Shown here piece after piece: positions 1-11,724 of a stretch of 64,000 nt of DNA; within the stretch, counting starts at the first letter, position 1, and every line of letters starts with the position of its first letter. The stretch lies in NCBI GenBank assembly GCA_947561395.2, contig OX387188.1:35707942-35771941 (forward strand), given 5' to 3'. The stretch is from Buxus sempervirens. Its lineage: Eukaryota; Streptophyta; Magnoliopsida; Buxales; Buxaceae. The notes beneath the pieces are model-generated. The model did no database searches. It had not been told where the DNA came from and saw only the letters and a list, made by a program, of their open reading frames with translations. The position numbers were made by a program, and so were the translations under genes.

Positions 1-141
1 GCTTGTTTGTTCCTTGGCAACTTCATTCTGCTTTTGATCACAGAAGCTTCTGCATTCGATTTTGAATAATAGAAAAATTCATAATGGTTTTTTTTTCTTA
101 CAAAGCTTAATAAAACATTTTGTGTAACTTCTTAAACACAG

Positions 142-1593
142 ATTGGTCCTCTCCGTTGTTGGCCGGGGGGTTTATGCCTTTCAAGGTCAATAGGAGATAT
201 GGATGTTGGGGAGTTCATAGTTCCTGTACCTTATGTTAAAAAAGTGAAGGTATTGGTCTTTTTCGTAAGCCCATACTATATACTTATTGATTTATATTTT
301 CATTTCAGGCATTTCTTGAGCTCATTATGATAGTTCTGAGCCTGATAGTTATATGCCTTTCAACAGTCCAAATTCTAACTTTGTTCATTTGTATATTAGT
401 TATCAAATGCCGGTGGAAGGCTCATAATTGCTTCTGATGGCATCTGGGATGCACTATCCTCAGAAATGGCTGCAAAGTCTTGTCGTGGATTGCCTGCAGA
501 GCTTGCTGCTAAGCAAGTAGTAAAGGTAATTTGTACTCATATTTCCCCTTGCTTGTCCTGTACTTGTTAGCACCAATTTCCCAATTGGTTCTGAAAGCCA
601 TTAGAAGCATGCAAAAGTTTGGATATGGCATCAGTAAATCATTCAAACTTTATTATTATTAACTTGATTTGATATGGCAGTAGTAGTCCTTTTCTGGCAG
701 GAGGAATTTGTTTATATTCTGCACATCGCCAATGTTCGGCTCCATTCAGGGCCTTCTTCAACTGTCACCAACCCAAACCTTCTCATTATTGCAATCCCAG
801 ACTCCTAGTTCTTCATTTAACATGTCTAAATGATTCCAAATGGCTTTCCTTTTTTTTTTCTTTTTTTGTTCCTGTCATGTTTAGCTTACCCACAGATGAT
901 TTCAGTTTTGCTAATTTCTTCTTTTCTTTTCTACCCTTGTCTTCTGTCCCAAAATTCTACTTAGTAAATTATGACTGTTAAATGGCTGCCTAATCAGTAT
1001 CATTTTATGGTAGATATTGATTTAAGTCAAATAAAAAGTGCATTCTAATTACATTATTGGATATTTCTTAGGAAGCATTGAGGACAAGGGGACTAAAAGA
1101 TGACACAACCTGCATTGTTGTTGACATAATTCCTCCTGGTTTCCCCATACCATCTTCACCTCCTCCGAAGAAGCAAAATAAGCTGAGATCACTCTTCAGG
1201 AAGAAGTCTCGTGATGTAAATAAATCAGCAAAGAAGTTATCGGCAGTAGGTATAGTGGAAGAGCTATTTGAAGAAGGCTCAGCAATGCTGTCAGAAAGGT
1301 TAATGTCTTTTCTTTCTCTTCTAATGTGCAAGTATTGTTAGATAAATTTTGTAGTTGTTTTGTATTCTTATTCTGTATTTGCATGCAGATTGGGAAATGA
1401 CACCCCTGTGGTGCAATCCACTTCTGGTCTTTTCACGTGTGCTATATGCCAAGTTGACCTTGCCCCAACCGAGGGGATCTCTGTTCATGCTGGTGCCATA
1501 TTCTCCATGAGCTCAAAGCCGTGGCAAGGTCCTTTCCTTTGTGCTGATTGCCGCAATAAGAAGGATGCAATGGAAGGAAAACGCCGTAGCTAG
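142..1593 (+). CDS. Protein phosphatase 2C, 3' exons (5' part outside window)
   Basis: Four exons can be followed: 142-249, 400-525, 1072-1298 and 1389-1593, with AG acceptors, GT donors and a continuous frame ending in TAG. The first reads IGPLRCWPGGLCLSRSIGD and continues to VPVPYVKKVK; the second contains the PP2C motif ASDGIWDAL; the third contains GLKDDTTCIVVDI, where the DD supplies conserved metal-binding aspartate. The tail has a basic SPPPKKQNKLRSLFRKK stretch and a CAICQVD...CADC cysteine-rich C-terminus. This arrangement resembles the plant PP2C group of probable protein phosphatases 2C 12/15 (from memory), so the product should be a Mg/Mn-dependent Ser/Thr phosphatase. The N-terminal catalytic half lies before base 1. 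It is not related to the receptor cluster and gives its left border. Confidence 0.93.
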
Positions 1594-2549
1594 TGGAGTT
1601 AAAAGTGGTACAGCCTGTTATTTCTTCCTCGTTTATTCTTTCCACCTTATTTTTTTTCTGGCCCCATTTTACCTGGCCAGGCAATTTCTGAATCTCAATG
1701 TAGTGTTTCACTCAAATGTACATGAAAGGTTGGAAAATAATTCAAAATGAGTTGCAGCATCTTTAAGTAAATCATTTTGTTCTCAGGTTAAAAGAACATA
1801 AATTTCGGAACTTGACAGACCGGTCCTGGTCTCGCCCTTTTAGCTTTTCACCATTTTTACAGCCTGCTATCTTCTTAAAAGCTTTCAAAAGTCTTCTTTT
1901 AATCCATCTTCTTAAGTCCTCTCTTGAGGCAAAGGATAACACGGACCGTACCAGGGAAACAGACTATCATTCCTTGCTCTTATTATTTTCCAATCCTCTG
2001 TACCTCACCATGACAATCATTATCTGCTTTCAGTATCTTCAGGGAACGACAACTAAAAATTCCTGGACTCTGGTAGGCTGTTCAACAGTGTAACCAAACC
2101 AGAAGGGTCTCGGTGCACGGATGGAAATATTCTACAGTGAAAATGCAAGTGCACACACGATTGACCGTAATGGTAGAGCCCTTCATCCTTGAAATTGCAC
2201 ATTCATATCCAAGTTGTGAACCCCATGGTTAAAGCCAATCAGATAAACATCATTATCGTTACAGGAAATGTAGATTTTTCCTTTGGGTCTGTGGATTGAC
2301 TATGGAATACAAGACTACAGATAAGGAAGACTTTGAAGTCTGCACGCTGCAGACGGTGTGAACACAGAAAGACTACCGCTCACAAGAAACTAAAGATTAG
2401 TGCGTGTGACAATTCAACAGAGTGCCGCGCTAGTCTGTCATCGCTAGGTCCGTTCACGCGTTGAAAAGTCCCAACCTTACTGTAATATGCATCGCTCGTT
2501 TTCCATACCTCGCAGAAGATTCAAGTCTCTGTGCTTCCACTCTCCAAAA
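1594..2549. other. PP2C 3' flank and upstream region of the first receptor exon
   Basis: No supported gene. The first part is probably the PP2C 3' untranslated region. From about 2215 to 2549 the sequence matches the upstream regions of the other type-A ectodomain exons (23636-23989 and 56356-56648), including the recurring motif GACAATTCAACAGAG near 2409. That stretch is therefore likely promoter plus 5' leader of the ectodomain exon starting at 2550. Confidence 0.6.
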
Positions 2550-3476
2550 ATGCATCCCCATGCCCCCTCAACATCCCTTCTCTTCGTAGGGACCTTCACC
2601 TTCTTCTTTCTGGGCGTTCCAATATCTCTGGGAAACGGTTATCCACGATACACAGAGTGCAGTACTCGTGAGTTCAAATGCGGAGCTATAAAGAACGTCA
2701 CTTATCCTTTCTGGGGAGGTGATCGACCGGATTTCTGTGGTCTTCGGGAGTTCGAGCTTAGGTGCAAAGACAACTATACTGTGATCGAGATGAAGTCCGT
2801 CCCATACCGCGTTCTGTCAATGAATCAAATCAACCGGAGTCTGGTAATAGCTCGACTGGACTTGTGGGACGAACCTTGTACGGAGAATTATAGAAGTACC
2901 ACACTTGATCAGAACCTCTTCTCCCAACCCTCCAATACTGGCAAGGTGGCTTTGTTCTACAATTGCAGCTTCTTCGACTTCTCAACCAATCCGATTCCGG
3001 GCTTCACGCTTAAGAGCAAATTCAGCTGTCCCATCGGGAATGGTGAGCGGAGGGATGCTTACATCGTACTCGAAGACTACATCTCGACCTTTAGAGCACT
3101 TGTAGATGGGACGATATGCCAGAAGAACATCGAAGTCCCAGTTCGAGAACCGGGTCTTGACGACCTCAGGCGAAATCCCGAGATAACGGTTCTGAACAGA
3201 GCTCTGAAGGGGGGTTTCGAGGTGGTGTACAATGATGGCATCATCGATGCGTGTTTTCGTCGGTGTGATGCGCCGGATGGGAGCTGTGGACGCAACTTGA
3301 CATCGCAACAACCCGTTTGCTTTTGCAGAGATCAGCCTTACCCACAAAGCACATGTCCTGGTTCTTCCTCACGATCATCAGGTACAGGTACGCAAGCCTT
3401 TGTGCCCTTTGACTTGTTTGATCACACTATAAAAGGCGATATCAGAAACTGCAAGGCTGCGTTTGCTGCTCTCTAA
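2550..3476 (+). CDS. LRK10-like receptor ectodomain exon E1 (type A), intact, no adjacent kinase
   Basis: The exon encodes a signal peptide (MHPHAPSTSLLFVGTFTFFF), a GUB_WAK_bind domain (about residues 37-100, with [17 protein letters not shown] and FELRC) and a WAK_assoc domain ending in GFEVVY...SCGRNL...[10 protein letters not shown]. Many cysteines and N-glycosylation sequons indicate an apoplastic, wall-facing domain. The start at 2550 is chosen because this MHPH methionine and its hydrophobic run are shared with other type-A copies; the frame stays open upstream to 2487. A donor after base 3381 (CAG|GTACAG) leaves phase 1, matching the kinase exons; a second donor after 3387 has the same phase. 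Unspliced, the frame stops at 3476. The next kinase exons (K1) begin 8.3 kb away, beyond two broken ectodomains. The product could be a receptor spliced to K1 or a secreted ectodomain-only protein. Confidence 0.85.
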   Translation: MHPHAPSTSLLFVGTFTFFFLGVPISLGNGYPRYTECSTREFKCGAIKNVTYPFWGGDRPDFCGLREFELRCKDNYTVIEMKSVPYRVLSMNQINRSLVIARLDLWDEPCTENYRSTTLDQNLFSQPSNTGKVALFYNCSFFDFSTNPIPGFTLKSKFSCPIGNGERRDAYIVLEDYISTFRALVDGTICQKNIEVPVREPGLDDLRRNPEITVLNRALKGGFEVVYNDGIIDACFRRCDAPDGSCGRNLTSQQPVCFCRDQPYPQSTCPGSSSRSSGTGTQAFVPFDLFDHTIKGDIRNCKAAFAAL

Positions 3477-3779
3477 AAATTTATAATTCGTAGAAAAATA
3501 GGTTATAGCACGCCTTAAAATAGGGAAAAAAAATGGTAAAAATGAGTGGCTCACTCTGTTAACGGTTACCCGGTGTATGATGGTGCCACCCTCATCGTTA
3601 CATGCTCTTCATTTGAAGAGATATAGGTTTAATTTTAGTCTTTGAGTTTTAGCTCCTAAGTTTTAGGGTTTAGTTTTGGGTTTTGGATTGGGATTATGAT
3701 CTTGTTCTAAATGAGCTGAGGTACTTCGTTCCGTCTTTTACATTTTCCATGAGGAAAAACTTGAGACCACACCTATCTG

Positions 3780-3990
3780 CGCCTTATATATTACTTTTGT
3801 TTTTTGACTTCTGAGTTCTGACTATTCTATCAACTGCAGCTTCCTAAAGGACCTCTCTTCATATGAACCTTTTAGATGCATGTGTCCCTTCACTTTTTGA
3901 GGTAAAGAGTAAGGTCAAATGCATCATCCCTGGATCTTGCCATTTTCCCTTTCCTTCCACCTTTGTTCCTGTCTTGATCCTCATCGTAAA
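3780..3990 (+). pseudogene. 5' remnant of a type-D ectodomain gene
   Basis: The stretch from a TATA-like TTATATATTA through CTTCCTAAAGGACCTCTC to ATGCATCATCCCTGGATC matches the upstream leader and signal-peptide start of the type-D ectodomain at 33565 (CTTCCTAAAGGTTTCTC ... ATGCATCAACCCCGGCTC). Only the leader and roughly the first 20 codons remain; then the match stops and a Copia gag relic begins. The same relic recurs after the other type-A exons (about 24580-24800 and 57880-58080), so it was present before the units were duplicated. Confidence 0.6.
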
Positions 3991-4009
3991 CCTTAAAATC
4001 ACTATTTTT

Positions 4010-4474
4010 CAAATCCATGATAACTTAAAATCATCCCTATGCTCGTTAATGGGCTTACCTTCCTTTCTCTGCCAAGTATAAAGCCTTTGCTTCACATACA
4101 AACGATTAGGGAGGGATTTTTGTCATATCAAGGCTCTCTAACTTGAGTCACAATTCTACCGCTGACTGTTTGTCTACAATCTAACATAGGGCTTCATTTT
4201 CCAAGCACAGTTGAATCACTCTGAGAGCTTTGGCATCAGGCTCTTCCTTCTCATCTTCTAACATCAAATCAGGTAATTCCTCCTTGCCCATCAAAGCTCT
4301 ATATGTAGGTTTTATTGTGTTAACAAAGCATGCATCTTCAGCAGCGATGGAAATGGGGCGGGTTTTGGAAAACCCTAACCCACCTCTACCTAAAGGGTTT
4401 AATTTAACCCATGCCAAACCTGCTCCTAACCCTATTGGGTTGGTAACCGTCGAAACCGTTTCCTTTGGTGCCAC
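4010..4474 (-). mobile_element. Copia gag relic in duplicated spacer
   Basis: Read on the minus strand this encodes IKPTYRALMGKEELPD...DAKALRVIQLCL, which resembles the N-terminal half of a Copia gag (the KALxxIxLCL pattern). The rest is scrambled and no LTRs, protease or polymerase are seen. The same relic occurs at 24820-25235 and 58080-58490, so it is an old passenger of the duplicated spacer rather than a recent insertion. The plus-strand open frames over it are shadows. Confidence 0.55.
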
Positions 4475-4919
4475 TCAGTGGGACTAGTGTGGAACGGATT
4501 GACAAAAGCCCCATTTCAATAGGGGCCCACACCCCATTTCATGAGATTTAACCTGTTTATTCCGTTTATTCCTCTCTACCATCAAACATCTCTATGCCTG
4601 GTGTGGGAACCCATTCTTCTGATGCCAAAATCCAGTGGTTTAGTAAAATCATTGACTGAGATGTGTTTTTGGGTATGGGCCTATTGAAATGGGGCATTTG
4701 TCCATTCGTTCAACGTTTGTACCACTGAGCAGAGGAAACGGTCTCATGGTGTTGTAGTCAACAGCAATTGCGGCACCCTACCCAAAAAAAAAAAAAAAAA
4801 AACAGCAATTGCTTTTTTTGGATGAAAAAATGGATATTTGATCACCCTTTGGAAAGTCGAAAGGAATAATTCAACTCTGTCTCTATCTAGAGTCTTACGA
4901 TAGCAAGGTGACAACAGCA

Positions 4920-5087
4920 TCTATACTATATATAAAGAGAAGAGGGGGAATATTCCTTCCAGATTCTGGCCCCCATTTTCTTTTTCCAAGCATTACCCTT
5001 CCAAAACAAAACAATCCCACACACTATTGTAACTACCTTGGCTGTTTATCAAAGTGGGCCCACGTTTTAGCGCGTGCAGCCCCCTAG
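4920..5087 (+). mobile_element. Small non-autonomous Helitron
   Basis: The 168-bp insert starts TCTATACTATATATAAAG and ends GCAGCCCCCTAG. It sits between A (4919) and T (5088) with no target duplication, as Helitrons do. The duplicated spacer in unit 2 (around 25720) keeps the empty site: GACAACAACATGTATTAAAATG there against GACAACAGCA-insert-TGTATTAAAATG here. It has no coding capacity. Related copies lie at 27830-28003 and 42108-42280 in the opposite orientation. Confidence 0.8.
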
Positions 5088-5972
5088 TGTATTAAAATGC
5101 GAGGACTTTTTAAGGAATATCTTAATTAGCGTGGGAGCCAGCACTCTGTTGCTTCGATAGCGTGGGAACCAACCCGATTCTACTCTCTTATTAGGGATAG
5201 AAATTGGGCCAAGTAAATTGGGCTTTGGTTTTGACTTGGCCTTAATTTTGGAATTAAAGTTGAATTTGAATTAGATTTGAGCTAAATTGGGTAAAGACAA
5301 GAAACTTAATTAAAGCTGTATATGATGTATATGCATACTTATTTACTTAGATATATGTGATATTTACCATTAAAGCATGAGTTATTATACCTTTTAATCC
5401 AATTGCTCATGAAAATTCGTATATTATCCTTTTTGTTCTATTTATTTATTTTTTTTGCAACCCTTCTCTATGCATGATACATTGCTAGTGTGCATCACTC
5501 GATGCACAGCAGTTCAATGCCAGTTTAAGAATTAAGGCTACAAGTTAATCAACCCGATAAAGCAACATGAGAGAAAACTTTTTGAGTACACCCGAAACTG
5601 CGAATGCACACACGATTGGGCCATACTGGTTGAGACCTTCATCCTTGAAATTGCGCACAACCATCGAAGTTGGGAGGAAAAAGGAAATGTCGATTTGGAG
5701 TCCGTAGGAATCAGAGACTAGGAAGTTTCTGCTCTTTTCTCCCAAAAAAGACAAATAGGACGTAGAAGTCCCTGCTTTCACACTACTACCATCCGTAGCA
5801 GTAATTTCTTACGACAATTCAACAGAGAGCCGCCTTAGTCTGTCGACAATTCAACAGAGATCGTCTTCCTCTTTGTTTCGTTTCTTTGAAAAGTCCCAAA
5901 TGTACTCTATATGCATCACTCGTTTTTCATCTCTCCCAGAATTCCCAGTCTTTAAGCTTCCACTCTACAAAA
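5088..5972. other. Spacer and upstream region of type-B ectodomain
   Basis: No supported gene. It is collinear with 25720-26591 in unit 2. The last part carries two copies of GACAATTCAACAGAGA (around 5813 and 5845) and is probably the type-B promoter and leader. Confidence 0.55.
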
Positions 5973-6771
5973 ATGCACCCCCATCTTCCTCCATCATTCC
6001 TTCTTCTCATTTGGACCTTCACCTTCTTCTTGCTGGGCGTTCCAATATCATTGTGTGACGATGATCCACAATACCAGGCGTGCAGCCGTGAGTTCAAATG
6101 CGGGGACATAGCAGAAGTCTTCTATCCTTTCTGGGGAGGTCCTCGGCCCGATTACTGTGGCCTTCCGGGGTTCCAGCTCCGGTGCGAAGACAACTCTGCT
6201 GTGATCGATATGAATTCCGTCCCACATCGCGTTCTGTCAGTCAATCTATTCAACCGGAGTCTGGTAATAGCTCGATTGGACTTGTGGGGCGATCCTTGCC
6301 CGGAGAATTATATTAATACAACCCTCAATCAGAGCCCCTTCTCTAATTCCTCAAGTAATGGCAACTTAGCTCTGTTCTACAATTGTTCCGGCGTCTCAAC
6401 TTTTCCGATTCCGGGAATACCGTTTCCGAACAAATTTAGCTGTCCTACCGGTAATGGTGAACAGAGCGATGCTAATTAAGAGAACTTGCAGATGATTATG
6501 AATGCAAGAACATCATCGAAGTCCCAGTTCGTGATATGGGTCTTGAAACCCTGAAGCGTAACACAACGGAACTGCCCACAGTTTTGAGGGAGGGGGTTCG
6601 AGGTGGCCGGTGTACGATATTGAGGACACCATCAATCATTGTTTGGAGTGTGCGGCTTCAGAAGGTATCTGTTGACGGCGCAACTCGACATCGCAAGAAC
6701 CAGTTTGCTTCAGAAGATCTGGGTGGTTTAGTAAAATCACCCAGATACTTGTCCTGCTTCATCGAGACCAG
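5973..6771 (+). pseudogene. Type-B LRK10-like ectodomain pseudogene E2
   Basis: It begins with the type-B signal peptide [20 protein letters not shown] and a GUB_WAK_bind domain ([23 protein letters not shown]). It follows the intact type-B exon at 26592 closely up to GNGEQSDAN, where about 30 bases are missing near 6478 and a TAA results. Downstream sequence is still recognisable (IEVPVRDMGLETLK, then further frame slips) and runs to a donor-like CAG|GTACGTAA after 6771. The product, if made, would end after about 168 residues and lack WAK_assoc. Confidence 0.85.
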
Positions 6772-8945
6772 GTACGTAACTCTTCGTGCCCTTTTAATTT
6801 GGTTTGATCATATAGTAAAGATGGATAACTCAGAAGCTACAAGGCCGCGGTTGGTAGTTCTTTTAGATTTATTTGTTGGTATACCAAACACTAAGCCGGC
6901 TTATAATTCAAAAATCTAAAATCTAGATTCTGTTTTTCCATTTTAAATCCAATGTACCTAAAACATTGGATTTTAGAATTTAATTATCAATGGGAATCCC
7001 CAGATACATAAGATGGCTCATTCTAACCACATCAAAATATAGGACAAATATCTCCTCTAAATGTGGATCCGTGAGGGTGCTTATGTGTATATATATACAC
7101 TATTGGGTGCATACTTTAATTATGTAGAAACTAGTTTGGGATGGTTATTAAAGTGATATAATATTCTTCCAAAGTTTTATTTCAGCATGCTTAGGAGTGG
7201 GGCCTTTAGGATATAGTTTTAAAAATTAGTTTGTTCCTGGAGGGAAAAAAATGGTGGGAAAGGAAGAAGAGGAGGAGAATATCCATCGACTTGGTCAATT
7301 AGGCGGAACTCAGATTTCTCGGGCAATATGAACCGGTATTGCTCGAGTGATCGATGGTAATTCGTTTAAAAGTGTTCTTTGGGCCGAATTGGTTTGTTTG
7401 GCCCAACTCATACCAACTCCGGTGATACTGAGTTAGTACGCCCGATTCAGTAAAGATGTACTTCGTCGGTAGCCCAAGTATCTGAAATGCCTTTTTTTTC
7501 TTTTCTGTTTTTTTAATGACCCAAACCTGCTTGTTTCACCCATTCAGATTGGCTCTGTAGCCAATAGTGGGTTGCCATGTCAGCAATCCACTATCGACGT
7601 TTCCATCTCTCATTGATTTTGAAAAATCTTTTCCTTTCTTACTTTTTTTTTTTTAATTGCATCTTATTGCGACGTCACCTGCTATGGCATTGGTCATGAG
7701 ATGTTGTCATGTGAGGCATCTCAAGGCCACTCTTTTTCACATGGGGCCCACTTGAAACCTTTATCGCAATGTAAAAACAGTGAACGGGAGATGCTCCGCA
7801 TGGCAGCATTTTACGATCAAAGCAAAGGGCAATTCGATAAACATGGCAGAAAATTTCAAGCCGTGTTAGCTAGGATAGACAGGATGACATTTACTACAGA
7901 AAATTTCAAGCCGGCGCGCCGCTAATTTCGCCAATTTCGCTAACATTTTGCCAGAATTTTGCTAATTTTGGCAAAATTTTGGCACGCCGACAATTCGCTA
8001 ATTGTTGTATTTGTATAAAATTATGTTAATTATATATATATTTTTAACTTATTTATGTTTTTTTTTTCAAAAATGGCATTTCGGCGGCACGCCGCCAATT
8101 TCGCTAAAAAACCTGTTTCGGGCCATTTTGCCGAAATTTCGCCCCCATTTTGTTTCGGCTGCCTAGCGGCGCACCAGGTGGCACCGAAAATTCAGTCCTT
8201 GACTACAGTGTTTTACTACATTGATCATTGTTGTAGTTGTTGGATTCGTGTTTTTCATTGTTTTGCCTGGGATGCTCCACTTGAAAAACACAAACTGTGA
8301 GTTCACTTGAAAAACACATAATGAGATGTTCCACACGGTATCATTTCACGTTGTGACCTATGAAGTGAAATTCCTTAGTTTATAAGTAATTGTTAAACTC
8401 GTAAATTTACCAATAAACTATTACTGCATCGTTATTGTAGTTCGTCTCGAGGATTTGATTCCATAATTTATTTGTGAAAAAGTAAATTTTATGACAATTC
8501 ATTGCATGGTTGTGGCACCCATAGGGCAAAAAGTCTGTTTCACTCCTGTTTGACAGGAAATGTTTATTTAATTTGCTTAGTTGCAGACTCTCGGTCGGAA
8601 TCTACCGTTGGTTCTCAGCCAGTTATTGTGGCTTTTGCCACAGTTCTGACATTTTTTACCCAAGACATAGTCGATCTGGTTGATGTTATAGTGGCTCTGT
8701 TCTTAAGTTTCTTCATGTTTCAATGGTCTAAATGTATATTCCGACAAGTTGTTTGTGGTTCTGTACTTTTGGTTTGTGTTCATGTAGATACGTAGGCTTG
8801 GCTTTTATAATTAAAAAAAAGAAAGTCTGTTTGAGTCGTTGGTAAGGCTTCTAGAAAAAGCCGCTTTAGTCTTTTCTTTATTATTATTATTATTATTTTT
8901 TTTTGTCAACAAATACTCTATTCGTATATTTATCCGATCTCCTGA
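6772..8945. other. Spacer between E2 and E3
   Basis: No supported gene. Parts at 7802-7875 and 8210-8945 match 59205-59386 and 60080-60395 in unit 4, so this is the duplicated type-C upstream region. About 7876-8205 is extra sequence with G/C-rich motifs such as CGGCGGCACGCCGCC; a related motif recurs at 20985. I found no clean termini for it. Confidence 0.5.
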
Positions 8946-8953
8946 CTCCGGAC

Positions 8954-9473
8954 TAGGGCTGGCAATGGGTCGGATATATATCCGAATCCGATCCGAAAAT
9001 ATAGATCCGCAGTTCGAATACGGATTTCGGATTTTGGATCCGACCGAATTCGGATCCGAATCCGAATCTGTCCATATCCAATCCGAAAAAGATCCGAACC
9101 GAAATCAACATATACTTTTCATTAAATCATTGGTAAACTTTGTATAAACTATGGTTGAACTATCCTTATTCATATCTTGTTTTAATATTTATATGACTCA
9201 TTAGTTTTGATAATTAAAATTTGCTTTAATAGTTAAACTTACCTTTTGAATTTTAAGTTCAAATCGGATCTAATTCGGATCGAATTCGGATTTCGGTTAT
9301 TTATTCGGTTGAATTTCGAATTCGGATACATTAAATAAATTCGGTTTCGAATTCGGATTCACATATAAAAGATCCGTCGGATTTCGGATCGAATTCGGAT
9401 ATCGGATTTTTATTTTCGGTTCGGATTCGGATCATGATATATCCATACCGTATTCGACCCGTTGCCAGCCCTA
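8954..9473. mobile_element. hAT-like non-autonomous element (520 bp)
   Basis: Termini TAGGGCTGGCAATGGG and CCCGTTGCCAGCCCTA form an imperfect inverted repeat. They are flanked by an exact 8-bp target duplication CTCCGGAC at 8946-8953 and 9474-9481, which is the hAT signature. The inside is filled with short direct and inverted repeats around the core ATCCGAATTCGGAT, typical of subterminal transposase-binding repeats. There is no transposase. It inserted in the upstream region of the type-C ectodomain E3. Confidence 0.85.
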
Positions 9474-9598
9474 CTCCGGACTACTCGTCCTCTTCGTTTC
9501 GTCTCGTTGAAACATTCCACGCTTCCTTCGTATGTACCAGTTGTTGTTCAAATTCCCAACAATTCTCTCTTCTCTGAGTTTCTTTCAATTCCCCAAAA

Positions 9599-9819
9599 AT
9601 GGATCCCCAGATCCTCGTCTGGACCTTCACCTTATTCTATCTGGGCGTTTCAATATGTCTGGGAAACGTGATCCACATTACACAGCGTGCAAGACTAGTG
9701 TGTTCAAATGCGGAGACGTACAGAACGTCTATTATCCTTTCTAGGAAGGTGATCGACCGGAATACTGTGGTCTTCCGGAGTTTGGGCTTAGGTGCGAAGA
9801 CAACTATACTGTGATCGAC
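9599..9819 (+). pseudogene. Type-C LRK10-like ectodomain fragment E3
   Basis: The start [19 protein letters not shown] is the type-C signal peptide seen intact at 60514. A frame-changing deletion follows after GGGAAACG (about 9668), then a W-to-stop change in the YPFWGG motif (TTCTAGGAAGG near 9740). Similarity ends abruptly after GTGATCGAC at 9819, before the WAK_assoc domain. It cannot supply an ectodomain to K1. Confidence 0.88.
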
Positions 9820-11724
9820 CCCAAAAGGATAATGAGCATATCCTTTTTTTTAAGAAAAAAAAACTTCTCTTCTTTCTTTTTTGGACGTGGCATATTGCAC
9901 CCCACGTCATTAGACTTTTCTGCATGTTGCATGGGGTCGTGCACCCTATCCATTTTTTTTGGACGTGGCAAACAATGCCACGTCATCAAATTTTTTATAC
10001 TAACAAACTTTGTAATTATATAAATTTCAAAAAATATGAATAAAAATATAACTTTTTTCTTCACCTTGTATTTATACAAACTTTGTTACATCTCATACTA
10101 TACTAGGGGATTGTGTGCTACATGCATAGCAAATTTGTGGGGCCCACTTAGATAAACAGCCCAATTTTAAGTCGATCACATGCCATTCTAATTGTTAGTT
10201 ACACAGATGTGGCATAACAACCCTGTAAAATGTAGTAAAGCTAAGGAGCGATATGGGCATGGATTGTCAGGCCCAAATCTCCCCTATTGGCTTTATGTTA
10301 GTATAAATATATCATTACAGTATGAACGCATCCTAGCTGGCACCCACTCATATGTCTTTCATTTGCAGTTTAATAAGAAAAGAAAAAAATGAAAGAAAAC
10401 TTGCAATATTTTACAATGTTATTACAAAAGTTGAACTAATTTTGAATTCCTAAATCCTACAATTCATAGGGAATCAGTAGGCTAGCTTTGTGCTCTCTGT
10501 TCCGTTTTGAACCTATTATTCAAGCAAACACAGTATTCCTCCATCTTCATCATTACTATGCTATAATATGGTCCACCATTCAATCAATATTTGCAATAAA
10601 GGCTGATTTTAATGCAACTGTGGCAGTAGATTGTGACCCTAATTTTGCTTCCACCAAAGTATCAAAAGAATCAATTTCTTCTTTACTTAAATATTTTACT
10701 TGTGAGGTGTTTATGTAAATTATCCGATGATGCACTACCAGTTGCTAGTTGTTTTCCCTTCCTACAAGTTATTACTTTCCAAGGCAATCATCTGACATTG
10801 GTGCATGTGCTTGGCTGCTTTATCCCACAACATGTTCATCAAAAGAGGGTGTTCAAGAGTTGTTTAATTTTGTCAACATCTGTGGTGCAAAAAATATATT
10901 CAAATTTTTTTTTGGATTGCCCCTAATAAACCTTCTAATCATACTAATTTAATTCTAGGATTCATAATGGTTGCTAAACACTATAAATGAGGCAGTTCTT
11001 CCTAATATTTTAAAATTTTTGCTTCCATTGTTGGATAAATGCTAACACAAATTGGTTTATTCCTATTAGGTTCAAAAATATAATTTCTATTATATAAATA
11101 TATTTAAAATGCATAGGAATGTTCGATAATAGGCAATGTTGCATTTTTTTGCTTTACAGAAATGTGTAAATATATCTTTCAGAGCATTTCATTCACTTAT
11201 GGTTCTATGCTTGTAAAGAAAGGAATGACCAGTATATCCAGACAAAATGAGGGGCTACACCTCATGCTTGCAGGAGCATCTCAATGTTAACTCATCCAGC
11301 ACTTGTTATCTGAACAAATGTCACAATTCAACACGAATTGGGCAGCCAATTATCTGTTTACCTCGTTAGCTGCTGAAAACTCTTTCCACATTGACATGAT
11401 TATGAGAAGTGTTCCAAGTGTCATGGATGAATGTCTATTTACTAATGTCAGCTGTGTCTACTACGAAAGGGGTATAGAAACAAAAAAAATAAGCCTGTTA
11501 GTCGTCTCTATCATTCCTTCTTTTCTCTCCTCAAGCTAAACTATTCTTACTGAGTCTGTGTCACTTTTTGCTATATTATGTCATTCCTCAACCTCGGTTC
11601 AGCCTTTTTATTTAGATATTTAATACACATGCACACACATTATATTTAGCGAGCATCTCTTGCGGTCTTTATGCTCACGTTAAATTCTTGTAGAGGATTG
11701 ATTTTTTCATAATTTTTACTGCAG
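9820..11724. other. K1 upstream (intronic) region
   Basis: No supported gene. 9820-10080 contains two copies of TTTTTTGGACGTGGCA but no recognised element. From about 10060 the sequence follows the first intron of the unit-2 gene (about 27790-29886), including CATGTCACAATTCAACACG-like stretches near 11320. It is therefore the former first intron of the K1 gene; the open frames in it are duplicated intron, not exons. Confidence 0.6.

Noticed and set aside
1068..1331. Minus-strand open frames over the PP2C exons
   Set aside because: They are shadows of the plus-strand exons, which have splice sites and a recognised protein family.
4181..4474. Possible degenerate kinase or unknown gene in the A-B spacer
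   Set aside because: On the minus strand it resembles Copia gag, is repeated in all three spacers and has no continuous domain. No kinase motif was found there.
7876..8205. Mutator-like insertion with 9-bp TTTACTACA duplication
   Set aside because: TTTACTACA occurs on both sides, but I could not find inverted termini or a clean empty site in unit 4.
11303..11539. Open frame conserved between the K1 and K2 introns
   Set aside because: Conservation is explained by duplication of the whole intron; the unit-2 copy is interrupted, with no recognisable protein.
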